In this document: positions 48,159 to 55,670 of the stretch, piece after piece
Layout of the letters: the number at the start of each line of letters is the position of its first letter
Numbering within the stretch: position 1 is the first letter of the stretch
Translations under genes and position numbers: made by a program
Assembly: GCF_013072695.1 (NCBI RefSeq)
Contig: NZ_LXUK01000002.1
Coordinates: forward strand, 1 to 64,000
DNA length: 64,000 nucleotides
Direction: 5' to 3'
Origin: Acinetobacter sp. Ac_5812
GTDB taxonomy: Bacteria; Pseudomonadota; Gammaproteobacteria; Pseudomonadales; Moraxellaceae
The notes under the pieces: generated by a model
What the model was told of the DNA's origin: nothing
The model's database searches: none
Seen by the model: only the letters and a program-made list of their open reading frames with translations

Positions 48159-50099
48159 CTACTCTCCTCGAGCAAATAATTTATCTAATTGATGTAATGG
48201 AAATGCACGCCAAGTCGGACGCCCATGATTACATTGGCTGGCAAACTCGGTTTGTTCCATTTGACGTAATAAAGCATTCATTTCCGATAGGCTTAACTGG
48301 CGATGCGCACGCACAGCACCGTGACAAGCCATCCCAGCGAGTAATTCATCACGTTTTTGCAATAAACCTCTCGCTTCATCATTTGGATCAAGATCATTCA
48401 GCAGTTCTGGAATGAGGTTGCTAAAATCAGCTTTATGCAAAATCGCTGGGACACCACGCACAATCACTTGATCATCACCATATTGATCGACTTCTAAGCC
48501 GAGACGTTGTAATTGTGATTGTAAATCTTCGATCCGTGTCGCCTGCATACGCGTGATGGATACAATTTTTGGAATCAATAACTGTTGAGATGTCCAAAAT
48601 TCAGGTTTATCCCAAGCCGATTTCATTTGTTGAAGCAAGATACGTTCATGCGCTGCATGCATATCGACAATAATCAGACCTTCGGTATTTTGCGCCAAAA
48701 TATAAATACCATGCAGCTGCGCAATCGCAATACCGAGTGGAAACTCATCTACTCGTGATGGGCCTTGATCATTTCCATCCTCGACTTCTTCACGTAAAGG
48801 CGCTAAATAACTTTTGAGTGCATTATTCAATTGCGTAGAACCGTTATAACGTGGTTCTTGTGGTGTTGAATTGTAGTGCACTGCTTGTGGACGACTTTGA
48901 TTAAACTCTGTCAATAAATCTGTCGATACTTCAGCAGGTAGATTTGATTGAGGTTCAGCTTCTACCACCGCACGATGTAAATTGAATTGTTCTTGATATT
49001 TTGGCTGCTGTTGATAATTAAAATTATCCGTTAGCGCCTCATCTGTTTTCATTGCCTGTGCTAAATCTGCAGTTGCAGTCTGAAATTGAGACAAGGTTGC
49101 TTTAGCATAGTGACGTACAAACTCATGCACTTCACGTTGATTCAAAAAGCGAATTTCATGCTTAGTTGGATGTACATTGACATCAATATTTTCGGGATCA
49201 ACTTCTAAAAACAATAAATATGATGAATGTTGATGTCCATGCAAAATCCCGTCATAGGCCATACGCAACGCATGTGAAATGGTTTTATCTTTGACAATAC
49301 GACCATTGACATAGACATATTGCATGTCAGCCTGCGCACGTGCATCAGAAGGATGTCCCAACCATCCAGATAAGCGCATATTAATGCTATCAGAGTCAAT
49401 CCAATACGCATTTTGGATAAATTGCTGACCCAACAATTGCTGCACGCGCTGATAACGTAATTCGCCACTGTCAGCGACAGGTAGGTTTAAACGAATATTA
49501 TCATTATGCTCTAGTACAAAACGGATATCGAAATGGGTTAAAGCCAAACGGCGAACAATTTCTTCAATATGATTAAATTCAGTTGTTGGTTTTTTTAAGA
49601 ATTTACGGCGTGCTGGCACATTAAAAAATAAATCCTGTACCCGAATGTGTGTACCTTTTTGTGCAGCGACCGCCTGAATTTGTTGATGATCAAAAGCTGT
49701 ACCATTCACTTCAACTTGATAGCCAACACCTTGCTCATCTTGACTGCTGGTGAGGGTTAAACGTGATACTGCTGCAATTGAAGCTAAAGCCTCTCCACGA
49801 AATCCCAAACTGACAATCGCATGTAAATCATCTGCAGTTTGAATTTTACTGGTGGCATGACGCATTACCGCCAATGGTAAATCTTCTGCATGAATACCAT
49901 TACCATTGTCAATGATTTCAATCAGGGTTGAACCACCCTGCGCCACTCGAATAATCAACTCCGTTGCGCCCGCATCAATTGAGTTTTCTAATAATTCTTT
50001 GACTACTGATGAGGGACGTTCAATCACCTCACCTGCAGCAATCTGGTTGGCTAAGGCAGCATCTAGGGTATGAATACGACGAGTTGAATCATGCGCCAT
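48159..50099 (-). CDS. mutL: DNA mismatch repair protein MutL
   Basis: Links MutS mismatch recognition to strand incision. The 646-residue protein has the N-terminal GHKL ATPase (ELLENSIDAGAT about 36, DNGNGI about 63, GFRGEALASI about 98), the transducer domain, a variable Q/N-rich linker (about 350-440) and the C-terminal dimerisation domain (FPLGIAIAQLHGIYI; MACHGAVRAHR). It does not show the DQHA endonuclease metal motif of MutH-less bacteria: the equivalent site reads VDMHAAHERI. tsaE overlaps its start by 11 nt. Confidence 0.95.
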   Translation of the reverse strand: MAHDSTRRIHTLDAALANQIAAGEVIERPSSVVKELLENSIDAGATELIIRVAQGGSTLIEIIDNGNGIHAEDLPLAVMRHATSKIQTADDLHAIVSLGFRGEALASIAAVSRLTLTSSQDEQGVGYQVEVNGTAFDHQQIQAVAAQKGTHIRVQDLFFNVPARRKFLKKPTTEFNHIEEIVRRLALTHFDIRFVLEHNDNIRLNLPVADSGELRYQRVQQLLGQQFIQNAYWIDSDSINMRLSGWLGHPSDARAQADMQYVYVNGRIVKDKTISHALRMAYDGILHGHQHSSYLLFLEVDPENIDVNVHPTKHEIRFLNQREVHEFVRHYAKATLSQFQTATADLAQAMKTDEALTDNFNYQQQPKYQEQFNLHRAVVEAEPQSNLPAEVSTDLLTEFNQSRPQAVHYNSTPQEPRYNGSTQLNNALKSYLAPLREEVEDGNDQGPSRVDEFPLGIAIAQLHGIYILAQNTEGLIIVDMHAAHERILLQQMKSAWDKPEFWTSQQLLIPKIVSITRMQATRIEDLQSQLQRLGLEVDQYGDDQVIVRGVPAILHKADFSNLIPELLNDLDPNDEARGLLQKRDELLAGMACHGAVRAHRQLSLSEMNALLRQMEQTEFASQCNHGRPTWRAFPLHQLDKLFARGE

Positions 50100-50565
50100 T
50101 CAATTGTTCCTGCAAAGTTTGAGATAAAGCTTCAGACGCTGTGGTTAAAGTCACGAATCGAGTCAGTTCATCTTCCGATTTTTGAATATCAATCACAATA
50201 TCTGGTTTTGGAATTTCATCACCACCTTTCGATGGCCATTCAAATAAAAATAAAGCATCGGGTGTTTCCAGATAATCACGGATGCCCATTAACTCAAGTT
50301 CATAAGGATCATTCAAACGATACAGGTCAAAATGGAAGATCTCTTTACCTTGAATGGTATAAGGTTCAACCAAGGTATAAGTCGGACTCTTGACCGAACC
50401 TTGATGCCCTAACTTTTGTAGAAAGTAACGGGTAAATGTGGTTTTTCCTGCGCCCAAATCACCAATTAAATAAATAATGCCAGCATGCACATGTTGTGAT
50501 AGCACCTGTGCAAAACGTTGAGTGTCTTGTTCATGATTTAAAGTAAATTTCACTGAAGATGACAT
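50089..50565 (-). CDS. tsaE: tRNA threonylcarbamoyladenosine synthesis ATPase TsaE
   Basis: ATPase partner of TsaB/TsaD in making t6A37 in tRNA. The 158-residue protein has Walker A GDLGAGKTTFTR (about 36-47), PTYTLVEPY (about 61) and the HFDLYRL switch (about 77). It overlaps mutL by 11 nt, so the two are translationally coupled, the common tsaE-mutL-miaA-hfq order (here without amiB). Confidence 0.94.
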   Translation of the reverse strand: MSSSVKFTLNHEQDTQRFAQVLSQHVHAGIIYLIGDLGAGKTTFTRYFLQKLGHQGSVKSPTYTLVEPYTIQGKEIFHFDLYRLNDPYELELMGIRDYLETPDALFLFEWPSKGGDEIPKPDIVIDIQKSEDELTRFVTLTTASEALSQTLQEQLNGA

Positions 50566-50687
50566 GGCAAATAAAACAAAATTGGGATGGCAGCTATGAT
50601 AACATTGCCCTGCTTTAAAGCCTAATCCATAGAAAGAAGTTGATTCTTTTTAAAACAACTCCTAAATTATTTTCTGAGGAAACTGTT

Positions 50688-51080
50688 GTGGACGAACATC
50701 GGAAACTCATTTCGAAATTTACGCATCAGCTTTTTTTATCCATCGAAAAACCTTTTGAGACAACAACTGAGCTAGAACGGCAAATTCTTGCAAGTTTTAG
50801 TTTTGGTACAATTCATGCCCAATGTTTTTTAAACCAACTCCCTGCTTTAGAGATTCATAAACTTGCAATTTTTATTTTTACTACAGAATTTAAATATGCA
50901 CCTCAACAAGCACAAGATTTCTTAGAGCATCTCATTGAAGTTGCTAGTGATAAAGAGCTTCACCCGACCACGCATGCAATCATTCATAGAGGAATTGATG
51001 GACACAGGCAATTCATCAACTCGGATTATGTTAATCTAAGCAAAAACATCAACGAGATACTTAATCTCATTTGTTCTTAA
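50688..51080 (+). CDS. Hypothetical protein, alpha-helical, 130 residues
   Basis: I do not recognise this family. The best start is GTG at 50688 (MDEHRKLISK), as TGAGGA sits 7 nt before it; an in-frame TTG at 50640 has no proper spacing. No signal peptide or membrane segment. Helix-forming stretches alternate with a conserved-looking IHRGIDGHRQF near residue 98-108. It overlaps the following pseudouridine synthase frame only if that gene starts at its weak upstream codon. Confidence 0.65.
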   Translation: MDEHRKLISKFTHQLFLSIEKPFETTTELERQILASFSFGTIHAQCFLNQLPALEIHKLAIFIFTTEFKYAPQQAQDFLEHLIEVASDKELHPTTHAIIHRGIDGHRQFINSDYVNLSKNINEILNLICS

Positions 51081-51118
51081 AATGCCGGACCTTAATTTTA
51101 GTGGCATCATTTATCTCT

Positions 51119-52081
51119 ATGAATCAATTCTCAAATAAAGATTTTACTCCTCCACTCATTAATGGTGTCAGCGCGAGCAAAGTCTTTTTACCTCACGATG
51201 TTTCTGCACTTACTATTTTTGATTATCTCTGCCAACACTTCCCACATATTCAGATCAGCGAATGGCAACAGCGTTTTGCCGATGAGCTGATCTATGCAGC
51301 AGATGGCAGCAAACTCGAATTGGATAGCCCCTATACACCCAATACCCATATTTTCTACTATCGTTTCCTTGCGCATGAAGTGCATGTGCCATTTCAGCAT
51401 GAAATCCTATTTGAAAACGATGAATTACTGGTAGTCGATAAACCGCACTTTTTGACCATGACGCCAACTGGGCAATATGTACAAGAAACGCTCTTGGTTA
51501 GACTAAAAAAACAAACTGGCTACGAAGATCTCACCCCCATCCATCGACTTGATCGAGAAACAGCAGGTGTAGTTTTATTCTGTAAAAAAGCCGCCTCAAG
51601 AGGTGCATATCAGCAGCTTTTTGCCGAACGAAAAGTGCAAAAAACCTATCATGCGGTTGCAAAATATCGACCTGAACTGAATTTTCCGCAAATTTTACAG
51701 CTACATTTAGAAAAAGGTCAGCCTTTTTACACCATGCAAATTAATCCCGAAAAACCCAATAATACCGAAACACGAATTGAATTATTAATGCATGATCAGC
51801 AGCATGCCAAGTACAAATTAATGCCTAAAACTGGAAAACAACATCAGTTACGTGTACATCTAAATTATCTGAATATTCCAATACTTAACGACTCTTTTTA
51901 TCCACAGATTGAACATAAAGCAGAAGATGATTTTAGTCAGCCATTACAGCTACTTGCCAAAGAAATTTGCTTTATTGACCCGATTTTAAATCAAGAAATG
52001 CAGTTTAGTTCTCACTTTGAACTTGCATTGCCAACACAACGTAATGACAAAAATTCTATTTTTTCACTTCAAAAATATTGA
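51119..52081 (+). CDS. RluA-family pseudouridine synthase
   Basis: Makes pseudouridine in rRNA or tRNA. The start is taken at ATG 51119 (MNQFSNKDFT), giving 320 residues; an upstream TTG start would add 16 residues of no clear family sequence. The catalytic motif HRLDRETAGVVLF (Asp at about residue 145) is intact, and the KTGKQHQLRVHL motif (about 239) follows. Related to RluA/TruC-type enzymes (YqcB); which uridine it modifies cannot be told. Confidence 0.88.
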   Translation: MNQFSNKDFTPPLINGVSASKVFLPHDVSALTIFDYLCQHFPHIQISEWQQRFADELIYAADGSKLELDSPYTPNTHIFYYRFLAHEVHVPFQHEILFENDELLVVDKPHFLTMTPTGQYVQETLLVRLKKQTGYEDLTPIHRLDRETAGVVLFCKKAASRGAYQQLFAERKVQKTYHAVAKYRPELNFPQILQLHLEKGQPFYTMQINPEKPNNTETRIELLMHDQQHAKYKLMPKTGKQHQLRVHLNYLNIPILNDSFYPQIEHKAEDDFSQPLQLLAKEICFIDPILNQEMQFSSHFELALPTQRNDKNSIFSLQKY

Positions 52082-52142
52082 AATTACATTGCAATGGTTT
52101 AAAATACATGACGATAACTAAAAATATTTGGTCTTATTCTTC

Positions 52143-52451
52143 ATGCGAAAAACAGAAGTTTATCAGGTTCGCCTCGATTCACAGGAAAAGAAGCAAGCTT
52201 TTGCAGTGTTTAAACAGTTGGGTATCTCCCCTGCTCAAGCCGTTCGTCTTTTCTTTAAACAAGTGGTACTCACCAAGTCGATTCCGTTCGCAATTGAGAA
52301 TCAGAACATCAACATGGAACAGTTACTGAAACTGCGCAAATCAAAAGCAGCGGCCAGTACTGAAAATCCATCTTCTGTCGAAATTGAAGATGATCATGAA
52401 GACCTGTTTGAAGAGTTGAATGCACTTCTCGGCGAAAGTGACAAAACTTAA
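52143..52451 (+). CDS. RelB/DinJ-family antitoxin-like protein, no toxin partner
   Basis: A 102-residue ribbon-helix-helix protein starting MRKTEVYQVRLDSQEK, with the DinJ-type core FKQLGISPAQAVRLFFKQV (about 22-40) and the following IPF, then an acidic tail (EIEDDHEDLFEELNALL) instead of a toxin-binding helix of known type. No RelE/YafQ/HicA-like gene sits next to it; the next gene is a GNAT acetyltransferase 99 nt away. Either an orphan antitoxin, a plain regulator, or half of an unrecognised pair. Confidence 0.75.
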   Translation: MRKTEVYQVRLDSQEKKQAFAVFKQLGISPAQAVRLFFKQVVLTKSIPFAIENQNINMEQLLKLRKSKAAASTENPSSVEIEDDHEDLFEELNALLGESDKT

Positions 52452-52550
52452 CAATGTTGCATTTATAAACAAGTTTTTATTTTTTAAGCTGAATTTTTTT
52501 CGCTATCCTGACAGTCCTAATAAAATGAATAAGCGTAAGGATGGACAGGA

Positions 52551-52994
52551 ATGATTGTTAAGCGAGCAACAAAGGAAGATCTTCATCAACTTGCTGTCTT
52601 GTTTGACGAATACCGTCAGTTCTACGGTGCATCCTCAAATATTGAACAATCGTATCAGTTTTTAAAACACCGCTTCGACAATAAAGACAGTGTCATTTTT
52701 ATTCATGTTAAAGATGATGTATTTACGGGCTTTGTTTTACTCTATCTTGCCTTTTCTTCTGTGGCTTGTGAAACCTACTATATTCTCGATGATGTCTATG
52801 TCACTCCCTCTTATCGAAAACAAGGTTCCGCTAAACAACTGATTGATACCGCTATCTTGTTTGCACGGCATGAAAATGCACAACGCATTAGCCTCGAAAC
52901 GCAAAAAAACAATTATCAATCTCACCGTCTATATGAACAGATGGGCTTTATTCAAGACAGTGAGTTCAAAACCTTTCATTGTTTTTTAAAGTAA
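52551..52994 (+). CDS. GNAT-family N-acetyltransferase
   Basis: A 147-residue acetyl-CoA-dependent transferase. The acetyl-CoA loop is YRKQGSAKQL (about 88-97), preceded by strand IDDVYV-like LDDVYVTP and followed by NNYQSHRLYEQMGF (about 120-133). A full-length stand-alone domain; acceptor unknown. Its size and pattern are those of small metabolite/antibiotic-type GNATs rather than of the TacT toxin group. Confidence 0.85.
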   Translation: MIVKRATKEDLHQLAVLFDEYRQFYGASSNIEQSYQFLKHRFDNKDSVIFIHVKDDVFTGFVLLYLAFSSVACETYYILDDVYVTPSYRKQGSAKQLIDTAILFARHENAQRISLETQKNNYQSHRLYEQMGFIQDSEFKTFHCFLK

Positions 52995-53708
52995 TCATTC
53001 ATCTAAAGCGATGTTTTGACTTAACTGTTTTTGCACAGGGCTTAAATACGTCCATTCTCCCTCCGCCAAATCAGGAAGTTCGAGCAAACCCACTTGATGA
53101 CGATGTAGGACTTCAACTTTATTTCCAACAGCAGCAAGCATCCGTTTCACTTGATGGTAAACACCTTGGTGAATGGTCATTGCAATTTGATGTTCTGAGA
53201 ATAATTGCACATCCGTAGCAGCATAGATGCCTTTTTCATTACGCAGTTCGACACCTTGCTCTAAGCCGTGTTGCTGTTCAGCTGTAACTGGATCTGCAGT
53301 GGTCACATGATAAACTTTGGGTACATGTTTACGTGGATGTGTTAATGCCTGTAGATATTGTCCATCATCGGTCAGCAATAATAGACCAGTGGTATCTTGA
53401 TCTAGACGTCCCACACATTGAATTCCACGATGCAGTAGAATTTCAGGAAAAAGACTGAATACGCTTTTGTGATGTGTGGCCTGATGTGAACATTCATAAC
53501 CTTGCGGTTTATTCAAAACAATATAGACATGCTCTCGAAATTGGTATTCTTCACCAAAGACCTGAAAGACCAGTTGATCGGTATTGAGATTCTGTTTCGG
53601 ATTATCACAAACTTGATTTTCAATCTGAACAGAACCATTTTTAATTAACTGCTGACAATACTTACGTGAACCAAAGCCTTGTGATTGCAAAATTTTTTCC
53701 AGCAGCAT
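52995..53708 (-). CDS. RsuA-family 16S rRNA pseudouridine synthase
   Basis: A 237-residue enzyme, probably acting at U516 of 16S rRNA. It has an N-terminal S4 RNA-binding domain (MLLEKILQSQGFGSRKYCQQ, residues 1-60), the catalytic motif GRLDQDTTGLLLLTDDG (Asp at about 102) and the C-terminal HQVKRMLAAVGNKVEVLHR (about 184). Matches RsuA in length and order. Its stop abuts the GNAT stop on the other strand. Confidence 0.9.
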   Translation of the reverse strand: MLLEKILQSQGFGSRKYCQQLIKNGSVQIENQVCDNPKQNLNTDQLVFQVFGEEYQFREHVYIVLNKPQGYECSHQATHHKSVFSLFPEILLHRGIQCVGRLDQDTTGLLLLTDDGQYLQALTHPRKHVPKVYHVTTADPVTAEQQHGLEQGVELRNEKGIYAATDVQLFSEHQIAMTIHQGVYHQVKRMLAAVGNKVEVLHRHQVGLLELPDLAEGEWTYLSPVQKQLSQNIALDE

Positions 53709-53955
53709 AAATAAATCCTAACCTAAACTGCATCCATTGTACTCGATTACAACGCTAGCTGTTGATCGTTGCCTATTCATTCTTTATTTTTATAATTTAT
53801 TCACAATCCCTTCATTTGTTATAGAACACCAACAAAACCCTCGTCAAACACTCTCAATCTAGATATTGCGCTCCATATTTTCACTCACAACTATTGTTAC
53901 ATTTGTCACAAGCAAAAAAGAATATTGTCCAAATGAATGGATAAGGAGTTTCACC

Positions 53956-54468
53956 ATGAAATCAAATATGTGGTTATGTAGCGTTATCTTAGCAGCGTCT
54001 TCCATGATGACCGTTGCACATGCAGACAATACCACTCGTGTAGCAGCAACCTCTGCTCTAGGAAGTGTGGTTGGTACTGCCTTAGGAAAACAACTTGGTG
54101 GTGACACGGGTGCAATGATTGGCTCTGCAATCGGTGGTGCTGGCGGTGCCGCTGCATCTAGTAATCGACGCGACCGTACTGAAGCTGCTATTGGTGGTGG
54201 TTTAGGTGGCGTGGGTGGTTATACCGTTGGCCGTAATATGGGTGGAAGCAATGGTGGTTATATTGGTGCAGCCCTAGGCGCGGCTGGTGGTTCGGCCTTA
54301 GGTCAAAAGGTTGGTCAAGACCGTGATGCGGATCGACGTTATGATGATCGTCGCTATGACCGTCGTTACGATAACCGTCGTTCTTATGATGACCGTCGCT
54401 ATTACAATTCTCGTGAAAGCTATCGTCATGACAATGGTCGTCATCGTGGCTGGTACAAACACCGTTAA
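53956..54468 (+). CDS. Glycine-zipper periplasmic/outer-membrane protein with Arg/Tyr/Asp-rich tail
   Basis: AAGGAG at 53943-53948 sets the start at ATG 53956, giving 170 residues. A signal peptide ends near AHA (residue 23). Residues 30-115 are a glycine-zipper region (GSVVGTALGKQLGGDTG and GGYIGAALGAAGGSALG) of the kind that inserts in or coats membranes; residues 118-170 are low-complexity RRYDDRRYD repeats, strongly basic at the end. Similar proteins are annotated YMGG-like or glycine zipper 2TM; function unknown. Confidence 0.8.
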   Translation: MKSNMWLCSVILAASSMMTVAHADNTTRVAATSALGSVVGTALGKQLGGDTGAMIGSAIGGAGGAAASSNRRDRTEAAIGGGLGGVGGYTVGRNMGGSNGGYIGAALGAAGGSALGQKVGQDRDADRRYDDRRYDRRYDNRRSYDDRRYYNSRESYRHDNGRHRGWYKHR

Positions 54469-54493
54469 TCAGATTAAAACGTTTTACCCCTTT

Positions 54494-54517
54494 AGCACCT
54501 TCGGGTGCTTTTTTTTG
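54494..54517 (+). terminator. Intrinsic terminator of the glycine-zipper gene
   Basis: Stem agcacc/ggtgct with the stable TTCG tetraloop (54494-54509), followed by a T7-8 tract. Confidence 0.92.
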
Positions 54518-54534
54518 TTTGATCAAAACAACAA

Positions 54535-54556
54535 TATATCGATCTAAAACGATATA
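54535..54556. promoter_or_regulatory. Operator palindrome, copy 1 (tatatcg-N8-cgatata)
   Basis: A perfect 7+8+7 dyad (spacer atctaaaa) just before the LLM monooxygenase gene. An identical half-site pair recurs 34 bp downstream. Form and place suggest a repressor binding site. Confidence 0.65.
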
Positions 54557-54568
54557 CAAAACCAAACT

Positions 54569-54590
54569 TATATCGTATTATTTCGATATA
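54569..54590. promoter_or_regulatory. Operator palindrome, copy 2 (tatatcg-N8-cgatata)
   Basis: Second perfect copy, spacer tattattt, ending 18 nt before the LLM monooxygenase start. The half-sites are the same as in copy 1 while spacers differ, so it is the half-sites that are conserved. Confidence 0.65.
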
Positions 54591-54608
54591 TAGTTTTGAG
54601 ACACCATA

Positions 54609-55610
54609 ATGAAATCACTACAAGATATAAAATTCTCTATCCTAGAACTCGCTCCTGTTCGAGATGACAAGAGTATCGAGTTTTCTCTCCGTCATGCATT
54701 AGAACTCGCGCAACATGCAGAAAATTTAGGTTATGAGCGTTTTTGGTTGGCTGAGCATCATAATATGGATGGGATTGCCAGTTCAGCAACGGCAGTTTTA
54801 TTAGGATTTATTGCTGCAAATACGCAGCACATCCGTTTGGGTTCAGGCGGTATCATGCTGCCAAACCATGCACCATTGGTAGTTGCAGAACAGTTTGGAA
54901 CGCTAGCCACACTTTATCCAAATCGTTTTGAACTCGGTTTGGGGCGTGCGCCTGGAACAGATCAAATGACAATGCGTGCCTTACGTCGTGGCCGTCAGGA
55001 AACTGAAGATCAATTCCCTCAAGATGTGATGGAGATTCTGCAATATTTTAAAGCACCGCAACCGAATCAGAGAATTATCGCCACACCAGGTCAAAATACC
55101 CATGTGCCTGTTTGGTTACTCGGCTCAAGTTTATTTAGCGCGCAACTGGCCGCAAAACTTGGACTACCTTATTCCTTTGCCTCTCATTTTGCGCCAAGAA
55201 TGTTAGGTCAGGCGATCGAAATCTATCGTGATAATTTCCAAGCCTCTGAATATCTTGATAAACCTTATGTCTCAATGGGTGTCCCAACAGTCGTTGCTGC
55301 AAGCGATGAAGAAGCCCAATACCTGGCAACCAGTTCATATCAACGTATTTTGAATCTGATCCGTGGTCAGAGCTTAAAGCTTAAGCCACCGATTGATTCA
55401 ACTGAAGGTCTTGCATCGAGTGCTGAACAAGTGGCAATTCAGAATTTTTATGCCATGGCACAAATTGGTTCTCAAGAAACGGTTAAAGCTGGATTAAATA
55501 AAATTGCAGCGCAATATGATGTCGATGAATTCATCTTTACTTGTGATATCTACGATACGCAAAAACGCTTAGATAATTTTAGTTTATTGATGGATATTAA
55601 AAACAGCTAA
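54609..55610 (+). CDS. LLM-class (luciferase-like) flavin-dependent monooxygenase
   Basis: A 333-residue TIM-barrel flavin monooxygenase of the bacterial-luciferase family. Conserved parts include [25 protein letters not shown] N-terminus (E-H-H at about 47-50), [15 protein letters not shown] (about 75-89), [14 protein letters not shown] (about 108-121), and the C-terminal half ([15 protein letters not shown]). Relatives of the YhbW type act on unknown substrates. Twin palindromes overlap the promoter region, so expression is probably repressor-controlled. Confidence 0.88.
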   Translation: MKSLQDIKFSILELAPVRDDKSIEFSLRHALELAQHAENLGYERFWLAEHHNMDGIASSATAVLLGFIAANTQHIRLGSGGIMLPNHAPLVVAEQFGTLATLYPNRFELGLGRAPGTDQMTMRALRRGRQETEDQFPQDVMEILQYFKAPQPNQRIIATPGQNTHVPVWLLGSSLFSAQLAAKLGLPYSFASHFAPRMLGQAIEIYRDNFQASEYLDKPYVSMGVPTVVAASDEEAQYLATSSYQRILNLIRGQSLKLKPPIDSTEGLASSAEQVAIQNFYAMAQIGSQETVKAGLNKIAAQYDVDEFIFTCDIYDTQKRLDNFSLLMDIKNS

Positions 55611-55624
55611 ATCTTTGGCTCGAG

Positions 55625-55658
55625 TCTACAAGGTTCATTTACCAATCAGCCTTGTAGA
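55625..55658. terminator. Terminator-like hairpin between LLM monooxygenase and GGDEF-EAL genes
   Basis: tctacaagg/ccttgtaga (55625-55633 and 55650-55658), a perfect 9-bp stem with a 16-nt loop between convergent genes; T tract weak. Confidence 0.5.
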
Positions 55659-55670
55659 TTCACCATCCAC

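Noticed and set aside
52143..52994. A TacA-TacT-type toxin-antitoxin pair
   Set aside because: The antitoxin-like protein is of the RelB/DinJ type rather than DUF1778, the genes do not overlap, and the GNAT looks like a general acetyltransferase.
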